A DNA stretch of 64,000 bases from Ricordea florida. Its lineage: Eukaryota; Cnidaria; Anthozoa; Corallimorpharia; Ricordeidae. Position 1 is the first letter of the stretch. Each line of letters starts with the position of its first letter. The position numbers and the translations under genes were made by a program. Under the pieces are notes generated by a model that worked only from the letters and a program-made list of their open reading frames with translations, was not told the origin of the DNA and made no database searches. The stretch spans positions 6,170,877 through 6,234,876 of the forward strand of contig OX453276.1 of NCBI GenBank assembly GCA_949710005.1, in the 5' to 3' direction. This document shows positions 33,901 to 42,446 of this stretch, piece by piece.

Positions 33901-35529
33901 TTTTTCTCAAAACTAAATAATCACGGTATTTCAGACGAAGATTATGAACATGCTAAAAAGGTGTGGGAAACATTCGGAATGAAAACAATTAGAGATTATC
34001 ACGATTTATATCTAAAAACAGATGTGCTGCAGCTAGCCGACGTATTCGAGAACTTTAGGGATGTGTGTATTAATAATTATAGTTTAGATCCCGCCCACTA
34101 TTTTACATCCCCGGGATTATCTTGGGATGCAATGTTAAAATTAACTAAAGTTAGTTTGGAATTGTTTACAGACGTTAATATGTTGCTTTTTATTGAGAAA
34201 GGGATTAGAGGCGGAACATCCCAAATATCAAAAAGATATGCAAAAGCTAATAACCCCTATATGACAGATTTTGAAATAAATAAACTTATAAGTTATATTA
34301 TTTATCTTGACGCGAATAACTTATACGGAGCCGCAATGAGCAAGAAATTACCAAAACGCGGATTTAGATGGATTCCAAATGAAGAGCTCGTAAATTGGAG
34401 AGACATGTCTTGTATAGTTGAGGTTGATTTGGAATACCCAAAAAATCTTCATGATAGTCATAAAGATCTGCCTTTAGCACCAGAAAAACTTACCGTTAAT
34501 AAGGTTAAGAAATTAATACCGAACCTATTAGATAAGAAAAGATATGTAGTTCATCACGAAACCCTGAAATTTTATGAAAAACAAGGATTAAAAATAACAA
34601 AGATTCATAAGGGAATCAAATTTCAAGAGTCAAAGTGGTTACAGACTTATATCGATAGGAATACTGAATTGAGAAAACACGCGAAGAATGACTTTGAAAA
34701 GGATTTCTTCAAACTAATGAATAACTCCGTATTCGGAAAAACAATGGAAAATATGAGAAAAAGGATAGACGTTAGATTGGTTAATAATATAGAATCAGCC
34801 AAAAAATTAATAAGAAAACCGAACTTTAATCATTTTACTATCTTTTCTGAGGATCTAGCCGCCATAAATATGAAGAAAACAGAAATAAGATTCAATAAAC
34901 CGGTTTACGTGGGGTTTTCCATTTTGGATCTAAGTAAGCAAATAATGTACGATTTTCATTATAATTATATCAAAGAGAAATATGGAGAAAAAGCCGAATT
35001 ACTTATGACTGATACCGATAGTCTTGTATATAATATAGAAACGGAAGATTTCTATGAAGATATAAGTCAAGATGTTCGGGAAAAGTTCGACACTAGCAAC
35101 TATCCTAAAAATCACAAATCTGGTATTTGGGATGATGCAAACAAAAAAGTAATTGGCAAGTTTAAGGATGAGTTTGGTGGAAGTATACCTACGGAATTTG
35201 TGGGTTTGGGGGCAAAACAATATGCCTTATTAATGGACAACGGTAAAGAGATAAAGAAGAATAAAGGAACGAAGAAATTAGTTGTCAAGAAAACAATAAG
35301 TTTTAATGATTTCAAAAATTGCCTGGTTACTAAAGAACCGCAAATGAGATCGCAAAATTTAATCAGCTCAAAACTACACAATATTTACACAAAAACAGTT
35401 AATAAGAAAGCGCTATCCGCCTATGATGATAAGAGAATCATTCAAAAAGACGGAATAAATACTCTCCCATATGGTCACTATCGGGCGGTGCCTGCCAAAA
35501 CAGAATTGGGCGGCAACTCAGTATCATAA
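30964..35529 (+). CDS. Polinton protein-primed DNA polymerase B (PolB)
   Basis: 1,521 aa from the first ATG; an eight-codon upstream extension has no ATG. The N-terminal ~150 residues are Pro-rich, followed by a basic linker. A Cys/Lys-rich block (about residues 480-535) precedes a C2H2-like HFCFRCF...HKEYC (~570). The exonuclease domain shows VDFEG (Exo I), NLSGYDSHLF (Exo II) and YHDLYLKTDVLQLADVFE (Exo III). The polymerase palm has YLDANNLYG (A), NNSVFGKTMEN (B) and MTDTDS (C). Between Exo I and II sits an HNH/endonuclease VII-like module with CHICE...DHCHLTGKYRGAAHKICN (~740-780). It would replicate the element from a protein primer. The 3' end overlaps the integrase gene tail to tail by 52 bp. 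Part of a Polinton that looks whole. Confidence 0.93.
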   Translation: MDQLRRELNFKQLTKLLTFYKIPGRSEMTTKEDKAIALGIIPEVINNVQQILDNRREIFEAIDNMPRRRANQPQPPLPIPQIRTRNRPNLPPINIPQPIQIPGTPPGSPDIFIPSTPPGTPPPNQPRININKNKPKRPSPPKPTHPPPPIPTKTKKQVIKNESAKNAPFLGNVLNKFWDFVKPYIPEKVKNKTEELAKNFIDRYKKANEPKNQPKRTKSKRDYEKEGARPKTKRLKEEELIIKETTRKFKNGYLKQHVIDGKKGYTIGEFMRKIKPKVMDIINKDKKPKKVKVILSSKFVKSPLQNNQIKEEVEKYFGARPKIITEASDLTKEYDDIIKDIFFEVERFQENTDSGVFQFDSVARFDIGIAPYTVTSGSSYIPTPERLAAKKATINIQNKCEDCGQLSLTEAVFPRKHNRERANNELLENRKKLNFSGIEGAMKLKDFAKFEKQNPYPVNVLKYDEEADKIYTARLSDKCYCKKEEKCKNCGCMKKECKKKQKCKKKDCKKHECEECGCKKCDCNNYECKLCDCKFINLLLITNGEKTHYILVNNASRLLSSEIDDNKHKKHFCFRCFNSFYDERILQEHKEYCDSHGEVKIKMPKNEDGSPKFIYFKNFKNKMRAPFGIYVDFEGQLIPIHTCSPSEIKSFTKNYQMHKASGFCYYIKCFDESILPKDFNICVNYTAKSDDEDVAQIFTEYLERDVRKIFQLIEEKKETFKVYDKKNMSKTDKKEYENATHCHICEREFSEEEDFGKVIDHCHLTGKYRGAAHKICNLKYVIPKFVPVVIHNLSGYDSHLFIKNLGKTKGGMSCLANTDEKYISFSKKILINYDCDHDCDHDFEHDCDCEDEDEKEKPITRTIRFIDSYKFMQFSLSGLVDNLTKCGKCESCKPGECLKRYVKDGKIITFNGVGNCEQCKNCKLLGSMCFSPIDKNMAITKKHFTGEKLKLLLRKGVFPYDYFDRIEKLNETQLPPKEEFFSKLNNHGISDEDYEHAKKVWETFGMKTIRDYHDLYLKTDVLQLADVFENFRDVCINNYSLDPAHYFTSPGLSWDAMLKLTKVSLELFTDVNMLLFIEKGIRGGTSQISKRYAKANNPYMTDFEINKLISYIIYLDANNLYGAAMSKKLPKRGFRWIPNEELVNWRDMSCIVEVDLEYPKNLHDSHKDLPLAPEKLTVNKVKKLIPNLLDKKRYVVHHETLKFYEKQGLKITKIHKGIKFQESKWLQTYIDRNTELRKHAKNDFEKDFFKLMNNSVFGKTMENMRKRIDVRLVNNIESAKKLIRKPNFNHFTIFSEDLAAINMKKTEIRFNKPVYVGFSILDLSKQIMYDFHYNYIKEKYGEKAELLMTDTDSLVYNIETEDFYEDISQDVREKFDTSNYPKNHKSGIWDDANKKVIGKFKDEFGGSIPTEFVGLGAKQYALLMDNGKEIKKNKGTKKLVVKKTISFNDFKNCLVTKEPQMRSQNLISSKLHNIYTKTVNKKALSAYDDKRIIQKDGINTLPYGHYRAVPAKTELGGNSVS

Positions 35530-36479
35530 GGAATAACTTGTAATTCTTCGCGAACAAATCCCCGACGAGGTCCATCAATTAAATAATATAAAACCGGTTG
35601 ATTAGGTGAAATTATACTTTTAGAAATATCATAAATTTTGATGCTCCAAATAGGATCAGTAGCTCGTCTTCTTTCTCCGCCTTCAAGTTCGCCCAGTGAT
35701 AATAAATATCTAACTTTAACGATAGGTGGTAATCTAACCTCATCAAGCCCCACCGCGCGTTTGTAGCTTTTGGGTTCAATATCAACCTCTTTCATTTTTA
35801 TAGCCTCATCGGGCTCTTTGTCGGTTATTCTCTTTTTCGTATTATTCAAAGTTTTTAGAATATCTGGTAATCTTTTCACCCATACACGCGATCGATCATC
35901 ACTAATCATTTCTTGCGCATATTGATGACTAAATAATTTTTCTCCTAATATTCTGTTTGCGTTTTCCACAAATGCTTGAGCTCTATGATTACCAGCTTCA
36001 CTTCTTTGTATTCTCACATTATGGTAATTCATGAGTTTACTAACTTCTCCCATAAATTCTTTCCCGGAATCAACCATTAATGTTTTTGGGTATTTCAATC
36101 TTCTAGAATATATTTTCTTAAAAGCTTCTGTTATCTCTCGACTTTCTTTTGAGGTTAATGCTTCAGCATCTTTATATCTCGAGGCGATATCAACCACAAC
36201 TAACGCATATTTATAAGTTTTTCTTCCGACTTTATCATACGGTAAAAATAATAAATCTGCTTGATGAATCTGATTGGGCTTATCCACAGTCCAGTGCGGT
36301 CTAGGTATATATTTAGGAGCGGGTAGATAGATTTGCCATATTGCTTGTTTTTGCAACCATTGTTTTGCTTCATTTTCACTTACTCTAGCCTTCTCAGCCA
36401 ATTTAGGAATTGCAGAATATCCTTTCCAATATCCTTCAGTTGAATAATATATTTTTGAGAGAATATTTTCGTTGCTCAT
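35478..36479 (-). CDS. Polinton integrase (retroviral-type, DDE)
   Basis: 333 aa. The catalytic core has HQADLL, MVDSGKEF and FVENANRIL, the D, D and E blocks with the usual D-35-E-like spacing. A basic C-terminal segment with WSIKIYDISK resembles the small beta domain found in these enzymes. It catalyses insertion and makes the short target duplication. Divergent from the small gene at 36511, with a shared 31-bp upstream gap; convergent with PolB. Confidence 0.92.
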   Translation of the reverse strand: MSNENILSKIYYSTEGYWKGYSAIPKLAEKARVSENEAKQWLQKQAIWQIYLPAPKYIPRPHWTVDKPNQIHQADLLFLPYDKVGRKTYKYALVVVDIASRYKDAEALTSKESREITEAFKKIYSRRLKYPKTLMVDSGKEFMGEVSKLMNYHNVRIQRSEAGNHRAQAFVENANRILGEKLFSHQYAQEMISDDRSRVWVKRLPDILKTLNNTKKRITDKEPDEAIKMKEVDIEPKSYKRAVGLDEVRLPPIVKVRYLLSLGELEGGERRRATDPIWSIKIYDISKSIISPNQPVLYYLIDGPRRGFVREELQVIPYDTELPPNSVLAGTAR

Positions 36480-36510
36480 TTAAAAATAAACAAGTATCTT
36501 ATAAATTGAA

Positions 36511-36702
36511 ATGGTTGAGGAGGAAGAAGAAGAAATAAAATTTACCGAATACCAAATCAACATTATGAAAAAAATTATTAGGAAAAAAATTCTATATATG
36601 GAAGACGGCGATCAAATTTTTAATATTTTAATTTTAATTCCCAGCGCGAGAGAAGGTTTATTAAAACATATTTCCAAGTTAGAGAAAAGGTTTAAAGGTT
36701 AA
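36511..36702 (+). CDS. Polinton small acidic-start protein, unknown
   Basis: 63 aa, beginning MVEEEEEEIKFTEYQINIMK. No recognised domain; predicted helical. Its ATG follows the motif AGTATCTTATAAATT at about 20 bp, as does the next gene. Confidence 0.55.
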   Translation: MVEEEEEEIKFTEYQINIMKKIIRKKILYMEDGDQIFNILILIPSAREGLLKHISKLEKRFKG

Positions 36703-36725
36703 CCAAAGTATCTTATAAATTTACA

Positions 36726-37967
36726 ATGACGTCTGAAAAAATTAATCCAAACAGAATTCCAAAAGAACCCTTTGGCTTGAAAGCAGAATCAACCCTGAAT
36801 AGAATTACTCTAAATCCATCCACAGCCAGCCCTGGAGAAACATTATACATAAATATTCCAAAACTCGCAGAGAATTTAGTGATTGTGCCCGGAAGTGTAT
36901 CTCTTCTATTTGACTTAGATGTTGAGGGTCATGCGAATAATACGGTTGTAAATAATTTGGGCCGCAATCTTGTAACCAGAATGAAAGTTCTTTTTGGGGG
37001 AGAAACATTGCAAGATACTCAAGGATATGATTTATTTCAAACCTATCACGATTTATTCTTAACCGAAGAAGAGCGAGAAGATAGATTAAAACAAGGTATT
37101 TCTTCTCTAAATATTAGAAAACTTAGAACAAAATCTGGAGACGCAAAAACACAAGATGTAAAAGAAGCTGCTCTCGCAAATGTTCATGGTTCAAAGTATA
37201 GAATACCAATAAATCATCCTATTCTAAACGATCACGGTGTTTTTTATCCGAAAGCGCTGGAAAATCATCTTATATTTGAGATTACACTTGCCCCAATCGC
37301 TAATATTCTTATTTATTCTGACACAACTAAAGCACCATCATATTCAATCAAAAACTTAGAGTTAGAATATTCTTCAATTTCTAGTGAATACTTAGCCCGC
37401 GAGGCTCAGGCGGCTTATCAAGTCGGCAAAGGATTTTTTTATGAAAATGTTACTTTGCACAAAACTTTTACATTTTCCATTGCTGGAGATGGCGTTATTA
37501 ATCAGCATATTAATTTACCGAGAAGATCAATGACAGGAATATTGTTTTTGTTTTTATCACCTCAAACCCCAGGAGCAAGAGATTCTGAAAATTTTTATAA
37601 TCCGGGCATATCTTCCGTTGAAATTGATGTTGATGGTGTACCAAACAGAATATACTCTAGGGGAATGATTCCTTCCGATCTTTGGGAATCCGTGAAGAAA
37701 AGATTTCGTCGGGATGACGGTTTGCAAATTTCTTTGAAAGAAAAAGAATTTTACGCGGATAAGTTTGCACTTTGGGTTGATACTAGAACTCATCCAGATA
37801 ATGGTATTCACGGCGGCGGACTTGCTCTAAATAATACTCATGACGGTGTAAAAATAGAAATTAAAAGGAAACAAGGCGGAACTGGAACCATAACTTGTCA
37901 TATGTTTGTCGTGGCTGACGCAATGCTGGAGATTATGAATTCAAGTTTGAGATCAATTAAGTACTGA
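36726..37967 (+). CDS. Polinton candidate major capsid protein
   Basis: 413 aa, beta-rich. The N-terminal part contains STASPGETLYINIPKL and VIVPGSVSLLFDLDVEG, then NNLGRNLVTRMKVLFGGE, wording I associate with a widespread cnidarian Polinton protein. Size and position directly before the packaging ATPase fit a jelly-roll major capsid protein. The assignment is by context and remembered resemblance, not by structure. It appears open throughout. Confidence 0.6.
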   Translation: MTSEKINPNRIPKEPFGLKAESTLNRITLNPSTASPGETLYINIPKLAENLVIVPGSVSLLFDLDVEGHANNTVVNNLGRNLVTRMKVLFGGETLQDTQGYDLFQTYHDLFLTEEEREDRLKQGISSLNIRKLRTKSGDAKTQDVKEAALANVHGSKYRIPINHPILNDHGVFYPKALENHLIFEITLAPIANILIYSDTTKAPSYSIKNLELEYSSISSEYLAREAQAAYQVGKGFFYENVTLHKTFTFSIAGDGVINQHINLPRRSMTGILFLFLSPQTPGARDSENFYNPGISSVEIDVDGVPNRIYSRGMIPSDLWESVKKRFRRDDGLQISLKEKEFYADKFALWVDTRTHPDNGIHGGGLALNNTHDGVKIEIKRKQGGTGTITCHMFVVADAMLEIMNSSLRSIKY

Positions 37968-38010
37968 CTGAAGGGAAGAACCTGACCTAAATTTAAAAAA
38001 ACATTTGGTT

Positions 38011-38652
38011 ATGATACAAAAAATCATGGAAGATTTGCGTGATAAAATACCATTTCACTGTATTATAACTGGACCGACAAATTGTGGAAAAACAAAGTAC
38101 TTAATTGAACAACTCCGAGGTCCTTTCCGGAAAGTTTTTGAATATATTGTTTTAATTTGTCCGACTTATTCTAAAAATAAAGCTTATCATAATTTTGCTA
38201 ATAAGGATGAGCGTTTTTTTGTATTATCTCCGGATGCAAGTAACGTAGAGGAGATTAATGAGTTACTAACTGATTGCCAAACTTTATTCTCCGGTACAAA
38301 TACTCTAATAATTTTAGATGATTGCGCCGTTTCTAATGATCTGAAAAAGCGATCAAATAAGTTTATAGATTTAGCATTCTCCGGAAGGCATCATGGTTTA
38401 TCGGTTTGGGTTCTAACCCAGCAATTAACATCAATAGCAAAACCATTTCGAGAAAATGTAGCCTGCGTTGTTACTTTTCATAATCCATCGCAGAAAGGCA
38501 TGAAAATGTTTTTAGAAGATTACGGTGGAGATTTGGATTATGAATTAGGGAAAAAGTTTGTACAACTCCTGAAAACCGAAAAATATTCTAGATTATGTTT
38601 ATCTTTGCGTTACCCATTTAATTGCTATTTAGAGATACCCGAAATGATTTAA
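38011..38652 (+). CDS. Polinton packaging ATPase (A32/FtsK-HerA type)
   Basis: 213 aa from ATG. Walker A is GPTNCGKTK near residue 20, Walker B is TLIILDDCA near 100, and SGRHHGLSVWVLTQQ carries the sensor region typical of A32-like ATPases of Polintons and large DNA viruses. Its usual role is motor-driven DNA packaging. Eight bases before the next gene. Confidence 0.9.
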   Translation: MIQKIMEDLRDKIPFHCIITGPTNCGKTKYLIEQLRGPFRKVFEYIVLICPTYSKNKAYHNFANKDERFFVLSPDASNVEEINELLTDCQTLFSGTNTLIILDDCAVSNDLKKRSNKFIDLAFSGRHHGLSVWVLTQQLTSIAKPFRENVACVVTFHNPSQKGMKMFLEDYGGDLDYELGKKFVQLLKTEKYSRLCLSLRYPFNCYLEIPEMI

Positions 38653-38659
38653 CAAAAAG

Positions 38660-39214
38660 ATGACAAAGCCGGAAGATTACATTGGCCAACCGACAGAAAA
38701 AACTGACCTACCGGAGGGAGGGTCTGGAAAAAGTGAGGATCTTGAAATCAAACAAGAATCTCTTGCGATTCTAGCAGTTCTTGGAACAACAAAGGAATAT
38801 TTAGGAGCTGATATGAGTCTGGGTGATGTAAAAAAATTATCGGAAAAAGATGTAGAAAAATATTTTAATCGTTATCAATCGGTAATGGGTAAGAAAATTA
38901 ATGGAGGATTGGTAGATTCTTCCCTAGAATTAGTTTCCAAACTTATTTCGTATTTAGTTCCGGTAGATGACATAGATGCTCTTTGCGATGATTTGAAGAA
39001 AGATAATTTGGTTAATCGAGAATTAACAAACTTTGTGGGTCTCTTGGCATTAAAAGGAGGAAGACTGACAGCACTTGCTAGCGGGATATTCCAGGTTGCT
39101 AAACACGTTAAATTCAACAAAAATCAACAATTTTCAAGAGAAGAACCAGCAAATGGTAGCACAACTGGTCAGGAAACTAAGCAATTTGCTGAAGGTGTTG
39201 ATACAGTGTATTAA
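38660..39214 (+). CDS. Polinton protein, unknown
   Basis: 184 aa, no domain recognised. Acidic start with a Lys/Leu/Asp-rich helical centre and LVNRELTNFVGLLALKGG. Follows the ATPase closely, so perhaps in the same expression block. Confidence 0.6.
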   Translation: MTKPEDYIGQPTEKTDLPEGGSGKSEDLEIKQESLAILAVLGTTKEYLGADMSLGDVKKLSEKDVEKYFNRYQSVMGKKINGGLVDSSLELVSKLISYLVPVDDIDALCDDLKKDNLVNRELTNFVGLLALKGGRLTALASGIFQVAKHVKFNKNQQFSREEPANGSTTGQETKQFAEGVDTVY

Positions 39215-39251
39215 ACAGATCTAAAAACTTATTTTTTGCATCTAAATAACA

Positions 39252-39680
39252 ATGTCTGAACAAAATGAGCAAAACTCTGAGCGAATTACTGCTGATCCAG
39301 TACCTGAGAATACTGATACTAAAAAGAAGGATAAGGATCCTAAAAAGGTCGCAGCGGGAAAGAAATTAGCGGAATATAATAAAAAAGCAAAAGAAGCATT
39401 GGCTAGGGAGATGAAAAGAAAGGAAAAAATAAAACAGGAAGAAGAGCCAAATGAAAATACATATAGTGAAGCAAAATCGTGGCTTCCAGAGATATCTTTT
39501 ACTACTGTTTTATCCGTTGTCGGACTTGGATTTACAGCAATTGATCTTTTTATGAGGTATAAGGAAAAAGCTCGGACTGAATATTCAAATAGGATAGCTG
39601 ATTTATCACAAGTACCACAAACACCGCAACCAAAAAAGATACCATTTTCTGCAACCCCAAAATCTTTGGGAATGGAATAA
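39252..39680 (+). CDS. Polinton single-membrane-span protein, unknown
   Basis: 142 aa. A Lys/Glu-rich helical N-terminal half, one hydrophobic segment (SFTTVLSVVGLGFTAIDLFM, about residues 82-101) and a Pro-rich tail (QVPQTPQPKKIP). Probably a membrane or virion-associated small protein; no family recognised. Confidence 0.6.
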   Translation: MSEQNEQNSERITADPVPENTDTKKKDKDPKKVAAGKKLAEYNKKAKEALAREMKRKEKIKQEEEPNENTYSEAKSWLPEISFTTVLSVVGLGFTAIDLFMRYKEKARTEYSNRIADLSQVPQTPQPKKIPFSATPKSLGME

Positions 39681-39727
39681 CTGAATAAAGTTATTTAAAA
39701 GTTTCTCAATGGTACAGTAAAAAAATT

Positions 39728-39946
39728 ATGTCGACAGAAAACAAACTTGTGAAAACTGTAACTGATTCAGCTGTGGTTATTGGATTAAGCGCGGGGGTAG
39801 GCTATGTGGCAAAAAAGATGATGAAAGAATCCTTTTTGAGTGATCCATCCATGAGTATTACAAATTACGCAAAATGGGTTGTGGTATTATCCGGAAGCAT
39901 GTATCTTAAAACATATTTAGAGGATCAAAAGATTTTACCAAAATAA
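39728..39946 (+). CDS. Polinton small membrane protein, unknown
   Basis: 72 aa with two hydrophobic stretches (VVIGLSAGVGYVA and YAKWVVVLSGSMYL). The next gene starts two bases after its stop codon. Confidence 0.55.
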   Translation: MSTENKLVKTVTDSAVVIGLSAGVGYVAKKMMKESFLSDPSMSITNYAKWVVVLSGSMYLKTYLEDQKILPK

Positions 39947-39947
39947 A

Positions 39948-40340
39948 ATGGCAGCAATAGCAATGATGATTGGAGGAGCGATATTGAATGCAACCGCTTT
40001 CACCGGCGGAAATTATCTCGCAAGATATTTATCAGGAAAGAATGTTGATACAGAAAAAATACGACACGATAAGGCAATGGAAAAATACGAAAAAGATTAC
40101 CAAGAATATCAAGAAAAAAGACAAAAAATGCTTGACTGGAGAATGAAGAGAAAAGATGAAAAATACCAAGCAGCAAAAAATATTTCTACTACAAATCAGG
40201 CTTTTGAATTGTACGCTCAAATGAATGAACCAAAATTCTCTGATTATTACAAACCAAGCGATGATCAAAAGACTGGGGAAATGGCGTATGTCGGGGCAGG
40301 GATGTTAGGTTTAGGTTACGCGGTTAGTAAAATAATATAA
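39948..40340 (+). CDS. Polinton protein with terminal hydrophobic segments, unknown
   Basis: 130 aa: Ala/Gly/Met-rich start (AAIAMMIGGAILNATAF), a charged coiled-coil-like centre rich in Lys, Glu, Tyr and Gln, and a Gly-rich hydrophobic end (MAYVGAGMLGLGYAVSKI). No family recognised. Confidence 0.55.
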   Translation: MAAIAMMIGGAILNATAFTGGNYLARYLSGKNVDTEKIRHDKAMEKYEKDYQEYQEKRQKMLDWRMKRKDEKYQAAKNISTTNQAFELYAQMNEPKFSDYYKPSDDQKTGEMAYVGAGMLGLGYAVSKII

Positions 40341-40393
40341 TGTTATGTAACTTGTAATTCAGAATTTAGAATAAGTTAAATAACATAAATGAT

Positions 40394-40627
40394 TTAGTTT
40401 TTATTTATTTTCATCATCACTAATACTATTCCGTATTTTTCAGTTACTTTTGCTCTAATTTCTCTTTTATATTCTTCAACGTTTCTATCTGGATCGTGTT
40501 CTTTACGCATTTTACTTAAAATCTTATTAGCATCTCGATGAGAAATAATTATTCCTTTTTTAGCATAATCTATATAATCTTTATCACTAATTGTAATGGT
40601 TTTATATTTTTGGTCTTCGTTACTCAT
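40394..40627 (-). CDS. Polinton small protein on the opposite strand, unknown
   Basis: 77 aa, charged, begins MSNEDQKYKTITISDKDYID. One of the few minus-strand genes in the block; it faces the gene at 39948. No domain recognised. Confidence 0.5.
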   Translation of the reverse strand: MSNEDQKYKTITISDKDYIDYAKKGIIISHRDANKILSKMRKEHDPDRNVEEYKREIRAKVTEKYGIVLVMMKINKN

Positions 40628-40688
40628 TTTATTTCTTTTATACTAATTTCCAGTTAATCTAAAGATTTCTTACTGATGACTAAAAATT

Positions 40689-41669
40689 ATGGCAGAAGGC
40701 GGATATGATCCCTTTTCATTGGGGAAAGAAGATAATCCTGATGATTTTGATGATGATACAGATTTACGACTTGGTAGAAAACCATCAGAAACACCTGTTC
40801 GAATAACATCCACGAGTTACCAAAATCCTGCTTATGTTGGTGAATATGAAGAGCAAAATGAAAAACAACCTTTATTAGGAAATAAAAAAGAAGAAATGAA
40901 AGACGCAAAAAAGGATATATGGTCAGTTCGTTTACAAGCAAATTTTGAAAAAGTTAAGGCGTATTTCCAAGAATTAAAAGATGGAATAGTGTTACCAGCA
41001 GTCAGGGGGCCTAGTGGAGGAAAATATGTTTATTTGGCAAATGAAGATGATTTTAGAAGATATGACGAAAAAGATGGAAAAATAAAGGAAAAACTTAGAC
41101 CAGGACAATTAAAAGATGCTTTGGGACCGACAAGAGCTGAAATAGCAGAAAAACTAGAAGAAAAAATTTCAGATAAAAAAGAAAAACAAAATGAGAAGAT
41201 TGAAAGAAAAAAATTTCTTGAAGCAAAACCATTGAAAACTCCTGAAGAAGAATCGGAGATTGAAAATTTAAATACAGAGATTATCGAAGACGAAGAAGAT
41301 ATAGCAAACGATGTATCTGAAAGAGAAAAAATCGAAGAACGAATGTCATTGAGAGATAGAATCAAAGCAATTTTCAAAAAACATGGATTTACTGTATTTG
41401 CAATTTTAAGTGCTGTGGGAGTCGTCATTGGTGTTATCGTTTCTAGTCTCACAAAAGGATTGGCCTCTTTAGGAAGAGGAGTTGGAAATGGTTTGAAAAC
41501 CCTTGGCCAAAAACTAGGGCAAATATTACCAGGAATGATTGGCGCAATAGTTAGTTTTCTTTTCAAAACAGCCGGAGAAGTTATTGGATTTTTAGGAAAG
41601 AATGCTTGGCTTTTAATCATGGCTGTAGTTTTGTATTTTGTGGAGAGTATGAAAAAGAAGACAAAGTAA
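40689..41669 (+). CDS. Polinton membrane-active-like protein, unknown
   Basis: 326 aa. Acidic Asp-rich start, PLLGNKK, a Lys/Glu coiled coil (about residues 150-215), then long Gly-rich hydrophobic segments (FTVFAILSAVGVVIGVIVSS; LLIMAVVLYFVESM) with an amphipathic LGRGVGNGLKTLGQKLGQ between them. The layout suggests a virion membrane-interacting protein; this is an inference. Confidence 0.6.
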   Translation: MAEGGYDPFSLGKEDNPDDFDDDTDLRLGRKPSETPVRITSTSYQNPAYVGEYEEQNEKQPLLGNKKEEMKDAKKDIWSVRLQANFEKVKAYFQELKDGIVLPAVRGPSGGKYVYLANEDDFRRYDEKDGKIKEKLRPGQLKDALGPTRAEIAEKLEEKISDKKEKQNEKIERKKFLEAKPLKTPEEESEIENLNTEIIEDEEDIANDVSEREKIEERMSLRDRIKAIFKKHGFTVFAILSAVGVVIGVIVSSLTKGLASLGRGVGNGLKTLGQKLGQILPGMIGAIVSFLFKTAGEVIGFLGKNAWLLIMAVVLYFVESMKKKTK

Positions 41670-41711
41670 CTTAATCTAAAGGTATCATGCTGTTCAGTAA
41701 AAAAACACAAT

Positions 41712-42320
41712 ATGGGAGATTACAATGGAAATATTTATCCAGAATTACCTAAAATGCAAAAAGGAGAAAGCACAATAAATTTCAGATTGCAGAAATCAAG
41801 TGAAGTTTTGCAAAATCTCGAAAAAGAAATTAGACATTACGAAGAAGTGAGGAAAAAATATAATAGAGCAAGAGGAATATGCACAAAAATTAGTGTTTCT
41901 GGTGGATTTGTTTCAGTTCTTCTATCAGCTAGTGGTTTGGGAACTTCTCTCACTGGATTGGGAGCTATAGTGGGTATTCCTTTGGGAGTGGTTGGTGGAA
42001 TGTTTGGGGTTTTCTCAATCGTATTTGGTTTTGCATCCAAGAATCTTTCTGGGAAAGTTAGTAAACATGAGCAAACAGTTGCCATTGCAAAATCAAAATT
42101 AAACACCATTAACGATTTAGTCTCAAAAGCTCTGAAAGATAATGAAATATCCGATCAAGAATTCTCCATAATTCTGGCGGAATTGGAAAAGTTTCAAAAA
42201 CTGAAACAAGAAATACGACAAAAATTCAGAAAAGATTCAGAAAAAAACTTCGACATGAGTATAATAAGGAAGAAAGTACGAGAAGATCTATTAAAAGAAT
42301 TAACCAATCCAGCTGGTTAA
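41712..42320 (+). CDS. Polinton coiled-coil/hydrophobic-hairpin protein, unknown
   Basis: 202 aa: N-terminal coiled coil, a Gly-rich hydrophobic hairpin (FVSVLLSASGLGTSLTGLGA then VGIPLGVVGGMFGVFSIVFG), and a C-terminal coiled coil ending LKELTNPAG. Probably membrane-inserted. Similar hairpin proteins are common in cnidarian Polintons by my recollection. Confidence 0.6.
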   Translation: MGDYNGNIYPELPKMQKGESTINFRLQKSSEVLQNLEKEIRHYEEVRKKYNRARGICTKISVSGGFVSVLLSASGLGTSLTGLGAIVGIPLGVVGGMFGVFSIVFGFASKNLSGKVSKHEQTVAIAKSKLNTINDLVSKALKDNEISDQEFSIILAELEKFQKLKQEIRQKFRKDSEKNFDMSIIRKKVREDLLKELTNPAG

Positions 42321-42446
42321 AAGTTTCTTTTGAGAAAACAGAAGTTGGTTGCAATTGTTTCGCGGGGGTTAATAGAGAAGTACATTAAATTTACATCTTA
42401 TTCTTCGCTGATTTAAAGCTCAAAAATTGTGAAACAAAAGAATAAG

